From: Laspinema palackyanum D2c
GTDB taxonomy: Bacteria > Cyanobacteriota > Cyanobacteriia > Cyanobacteriales > Laspinemataceae
Length of the DNA stretch: 64,000 nt
Assembly: GCF_025370875.1 (NCBI RefSeq)
Contig: NZ_JAMXFD010000006.1
Coordinates: 260,397 to 324,396 of the forward strand
Reading direction: 5' to 3'
In this document: piece after piece, positions 62,132 through 64,000 of the stretch
How the letters are laid out: each line of letters opens with the position of its first letter
Numbering within the stretch: the first letter of the stretch is position 1
Position numbers and translations under genes: made by a program
Notes under the pieces: model-generated
The model's input: the letters and a program-made list of their open reading frames with translations, nothing else
What the model was told of the DNA's origin: nothing
The model's database searches: none

Positions 62132-62905
62132 ATGCCTTCTGAGGAAACCTTAATTTTTAATCGCTGTATTCAGGAGGCTCAACGAGTTTGTCTCTCAAGT
62201 CAAAGGATTCAAAATTCCGGAGATATTCCCTACTGGGAAAATCAGCTTATTCAAATTCGATGGAATAAAATTCTCAAACTTAAAGCCTTCCCCATTTCCC
62301 AGCAACTCAAACTCTTAAACTCTCGCCTTAAAGATAAGGCCCTAAGCTACCAATTTTCCCCCGACAGCTTTGCTGATTTTCTTCAAAATTTTCATGTTGA
62401 AGCCCTTCGAGCATTTCGCCGGGAATTTGAGCTAGACAGCTATTCTCCAAAAAGCCGACTCCAGACCGCAGAGTTTTTCGTATTCTGCGATCGCTACGCA
62501 TCCCGGAAGATTTTGGGCGGCATTCCCCTGATTCGACGACGGGCGCTTGATTTCCTGCATAGCCGCTCCCGAGAAATCTCTTGCGAAATTGAGGCTGCCG
62601 CCGAATGGCCCGATGAATTGAGCGCCTGGGGAGGAATGATCTATAAAGCCTATGTCCGGGCCGCCCACGAAGCCGAACGGGAGAAGAGAGCAGCGGGAGA
62701 TCGCGCCGAGCTTATCTCCGAATTAATCAAATATCTCGAAGCTCGTAAGCAACCCGATTGCATCACCTATTTACGGCTAGTGCTTGCCGATGCACCCTTT
62801 TCGGAGATCCATGAAACCCTGGGATTATCTCCCCGCCAACGCGATCATCTTCAGCAAAAGCTGAGGTACTACGTCACCCAGTTTAAGCAAAGAACTGTGA
62901 CATAG
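62132..62905 (+). CDS. Putative helix-turn-helix regulator, sigma-factor-like layout (257 aa)
   Basis: Starts MPSEETLIFNRCIQEAQ, 43 bases after the Prim-Pol stop. All helical. The C-terminal segment (ITYLRLVLADAPFSEIHETLGLSPRQRDHLQQKLRYY, in part) resembles a sigma-70 region-4-type helix-turn-helix. The central FRREFELDSYSPKSRLQTAEFFVFCDRYASRKI is conserved-looking. It may be a late-gene activator. Its stop codon lies inside the GTGACATAGGCTGAC repeat. Confidence 0.5.
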   Translation: MPSEETLIFNRCIQEAQRVCLSSQRIQNSGDIPYWENQLIQIRWNKILKLKAFPISQQLKLLNSRLKDKALSYQFSPDSFADFLQNFHVEALRAFRREFELDSYSPKSRLQTAEFFVFCDRYASRKILGGIPLIRRRALDFLHSRSREISCEIEAAAEWPDELSAWGGMIYKAYVRAAHEAEREKRAAGDRAELISELIKYLEARKQPDCITYLRLVLADAPFSEIHETLGLSPRQRDHLQQKLRYYVTQFKQRTVT

Positions 62906-62911
62906 GCTGAC
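62897..62911. repeat. Inverted copy of the E2 att-proximal repeat
   Basis: GTGACATAGGCTGAC is the exact reverse complement of 52666-52680 (GTCAGCCTATGTCAC), 10 kb away. It overlaps the stop codon of 62132-62905. Confidence 0.7.
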
Positions 62912-63009
62912 TTCGATTCCAGTAGCGGGCAAGATTCTGAAATTTCAAGGCAAGCAAGCGAGACGCGGCCAGAAAGGGGAATAATTAGCGCAGTATCTGG
63001 TGCCTATTT

Positions 63010-63657
63010 ATGAAAATCTGGCCACTATGGATTCCCTATCCAATTTCCATTTTGAGATCTGCGTTCGTGTTGGGGGTTTTTCTGGCGATCGCCCTCCCTT
63101 TCATGATTCCCCTGGCTATCAACCTAGATCAAGCCCAAACAATTGAGGACCTGACCGATACAGCGATCGCAGCAATTCTCGCGACCTGGTTTTGCTTCAT
63201 TGCCCTAATCCCCCTCATTGCTTATGCCCACCACTGGGGAAGGGGCTTTTTAGAGGAGGAATGGAGGCGGCGATTTCCCTTTTTCCCCGGGCTTGAGAGT
63301 TGGTGGGAGGGATTGTGCGCCCCGTTCGTCCTCTCCCTGGGTAGTTCCCTGGGGATGGGATTGTATCTAGTCTTTGATGATTTTTTCCCTCAGCATTGGG
63401 ATGATTTCGCGATCGCCAGTGGTTTCATAATTGGAGCAATGGCCTATTTCTACCAACTCGGTATCCTCTTCAAAGAATGGAATGGCTACCGCAAGCGATT
63501 GAAAGCAGAGCGCCGCGCCGCAAAGCAAAAGGCCCGGGCAGAAGCCCAGGCCGCAAGGGATAAAGCAGATCGGGAAGGGCAGGAGGCTAGAAGAAAGAAG
63601 AAGATTCAAGCCCAGGCAGCCCGCGAAGCAAAGCTCAGAAAAAGTAAAGAAAAGTAA
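63010..63657 (+). CDS. Four-helix membrane protein with basic tail, E2 copy
   Basis: 215 residues, starting MKIWPLWIPYPISILRSAFVLGVF. Four membrane helices are followed by a Lys/Ala/Arg-rich helix (RLKAERRAAKQKARAEAQAARDKAD, in part). Homologue of the E1 protein 30754-31419, but in a different place: in E1 it lies between att and integrase, here after the replication genes. Function unknown. Confidence 0.7.
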   Translation: MKIWPLWIPYPISILRSAFVLGVFLAIALPFMIPLAINLDQAQTIEDLTDTAIAAILATWFCFIALIPLIAYAHHWGRGFLEEEWRRRFPFFPGLESWWEGLCAPFVLSLGSSLGMGLYLVFDDFFPQHWDDFAIASGFIIGAMAYFYQLGILFKEWNGYRKRLKAERRAAKQKARAEAQAARDKADREGQEARRKKKIQAQAAREAKLRKSKEK

Positions 63658-63661
63658 GTTT

Positions 63662-63692
63662 TAACTGGCTGCCTGACAACAGCCAGTTTTTT
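63662..63692 (+). terminator. Intrinsic terminator
   Basis: AACTGGCTG and CAGCCAGTT form a 9-bp stem with an 8-base loop, followed by TTTTTT. It is 5 bases after the stop of the membrane protein gene. Confidence 0.88.
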
Positions 63693-63708
63693 ATCATTTT
63701 ACACCACC

Positions 63709-63930
63709 CTAAACAGACACTCTTTCCACTACCTCAAAATTTCCTGTGGTAGCAGATAGCCAGACAATATTTAGAGCCTCCCGGGGGCAATCATTCTCAC
63801 TCAGCAAAATCCTTTGCTTGGCAGGAATCTCTAATATTTTATTTGTGGCTGAGGCAGCATTCGCCGTTGCCGTCCCCACATTCAAATAAACAATTTTATC
63901 GGTTTCGTTTACCAGCCCCAGGGCTGGTTG
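63709..63930 (-). pseudogene. Decoration-type beta-sandwich gene, 5' truncated
   Basis: The minus frame reads QPALGLVNETDKIVYLNVG, IPAKQRILLSE, then LNIVWLSATTGNFEVVERVSV before the stop. This matches the C-terminal 70% of the E1 protein 47070-47411. Upstream of about 63930 the match ends, a stop is met within about 30 bases and no ATG is available. The N-terminus is lost, perhaps by an insertion or deletion whose sequence fills 63,940-64,000. Confidence 0.6.
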
Positions 63931-64000
63931 ACTGACAAAAGTTAAGAATGAGGGCTGAAAGCTTTACATTCAGGGATTTTTAGCCTGGGGCTTGAAAAGA

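Larger units (their letters stand above)
52456..64000. mobile_element. Element 2 (E2): second tandem integrative element, right end outside window
   Basis: It begins at the second att copy, with its own integrase directly next to it. It then follows the E1 plan: leftward operon, repressor between operators, rightward replication genes. Its right att site must lie beyond 64,000, or was lost. No structural operon is visible except a truncated decoration-type gene at the window end. Confidence 0.78.

Noticed and set aside
62897..63009. Start of a third element before the 63010 membrane protein
   Set aside because: No copy of the 43-bp att core occurs between 62,900 and 63,010, and no integrase lies nearby; the E2 replication genes and the membrane protein are better kept in one element.

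Overview
The window is chromosomal DNA of a filamentous-type cyanobacterium. The octamer GCGATCGC (HIP1) is very frequent, and several genes are cyanobacterial hallmarks: a DUF3288 protein, an Npun_F0813-like protein, a CrhR-type RNA helicase, and a GT41/TPR glycosyltransferase cluster. The host part (1-30,430) is ordinary chromosome. The right half (30,469 to the end) is accessory DNA made of two mobile elements integrated in tandem at a tRNA-Phe gene.

Host part. Positions 1-8,668 hold a glycan or protein-glycosylation cluster: a GT41 (SPINDLY/OGT-like) protein cut by the window edge, a small DUF3288 protein, a GT4+TPR+GT41 fusion ending in a truncated extra unit, and a three-domain pyruvyltransferase/TPR/two-methyltransferase fusion. 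Then come a cation diffusion facilitator, a SAM methyltransferase, CysQ, a PfkB kinase, RsmI, a helix-turn-helix protein with an acidic tract, membrane proteins, tRNA-Arg, tRNA-Thr and tRNA-Tyr, a CNNM/CBS protein, RimO, a CrhR-like DEAD-box helicase, a PMT-type glycosyltransferase and a secreted PPC-domain protein. Three DnaA-box-like sequences with exact 21-bp spacing lie at 10,339-10,389. Two MITE-like inverted repeats lie at 23,360 and 26,822.

Element 1 (E1, 30,469-52,498; circle about 21,987 bp) is bounded by the 3' 43 bp of tRNA-Phe and an exact copy of them. Its leftward operon encodes an ASCH-domain protein, small proteins, a HerA/FtsK-like ATPase, a zinc-ribbon gene with an in-frame amber codon, and a tyrosine integrase. 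A Cro/C1-type repressor and three palindromic operators sit at the divergent control region. The rightward genes are early small proteins, a winged-helix replication-like protein, a serine recombinase and four large proteins with phage-decoration-like domains. Behind a bidirectional terminator follows a set of virion-like and lysis-like genes (C39-type peptidase, coiled-coil membrane protein, glycine-rich membrane protein, fibre-like protein). I recognise no HK97 capsid, portal, terminase or tail gene. Together with the ATPase this suggests a virus-like element of a type I do not recognise, possibly tailless.

Element 2 (E2, 52,456 to beyond 64,000) has the same plan (integrase next to att, leftward operon of small proteins, repressor flanked by operators, rightward Prim-Pol and helix-turn-helix genes) with different operators and replication genes. 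It shares families with E1: integrase, a four-helix membrane protein, an MIEKFGDEYLDLS-type protein, a zinc ribbon and a decoration domain. Its right end is outside the window.

The most striking point is that the integrase of each element is split into an arm-binding ORF and a catalytic ORF related by the same -1 shift. Each junction has a different canonical slippery heptamer (C CCC CCA in E1, A AAT TTT in E2) with a stem-loop about 5 nt downstream. I infer that both integrases are made by programmed -1 ribosomal frameshifting. A second unusual feature is a 50-bp palindromic repeat confined to E1: three copies are inserted in frame inside one protein gene and two lie between convergent genes.
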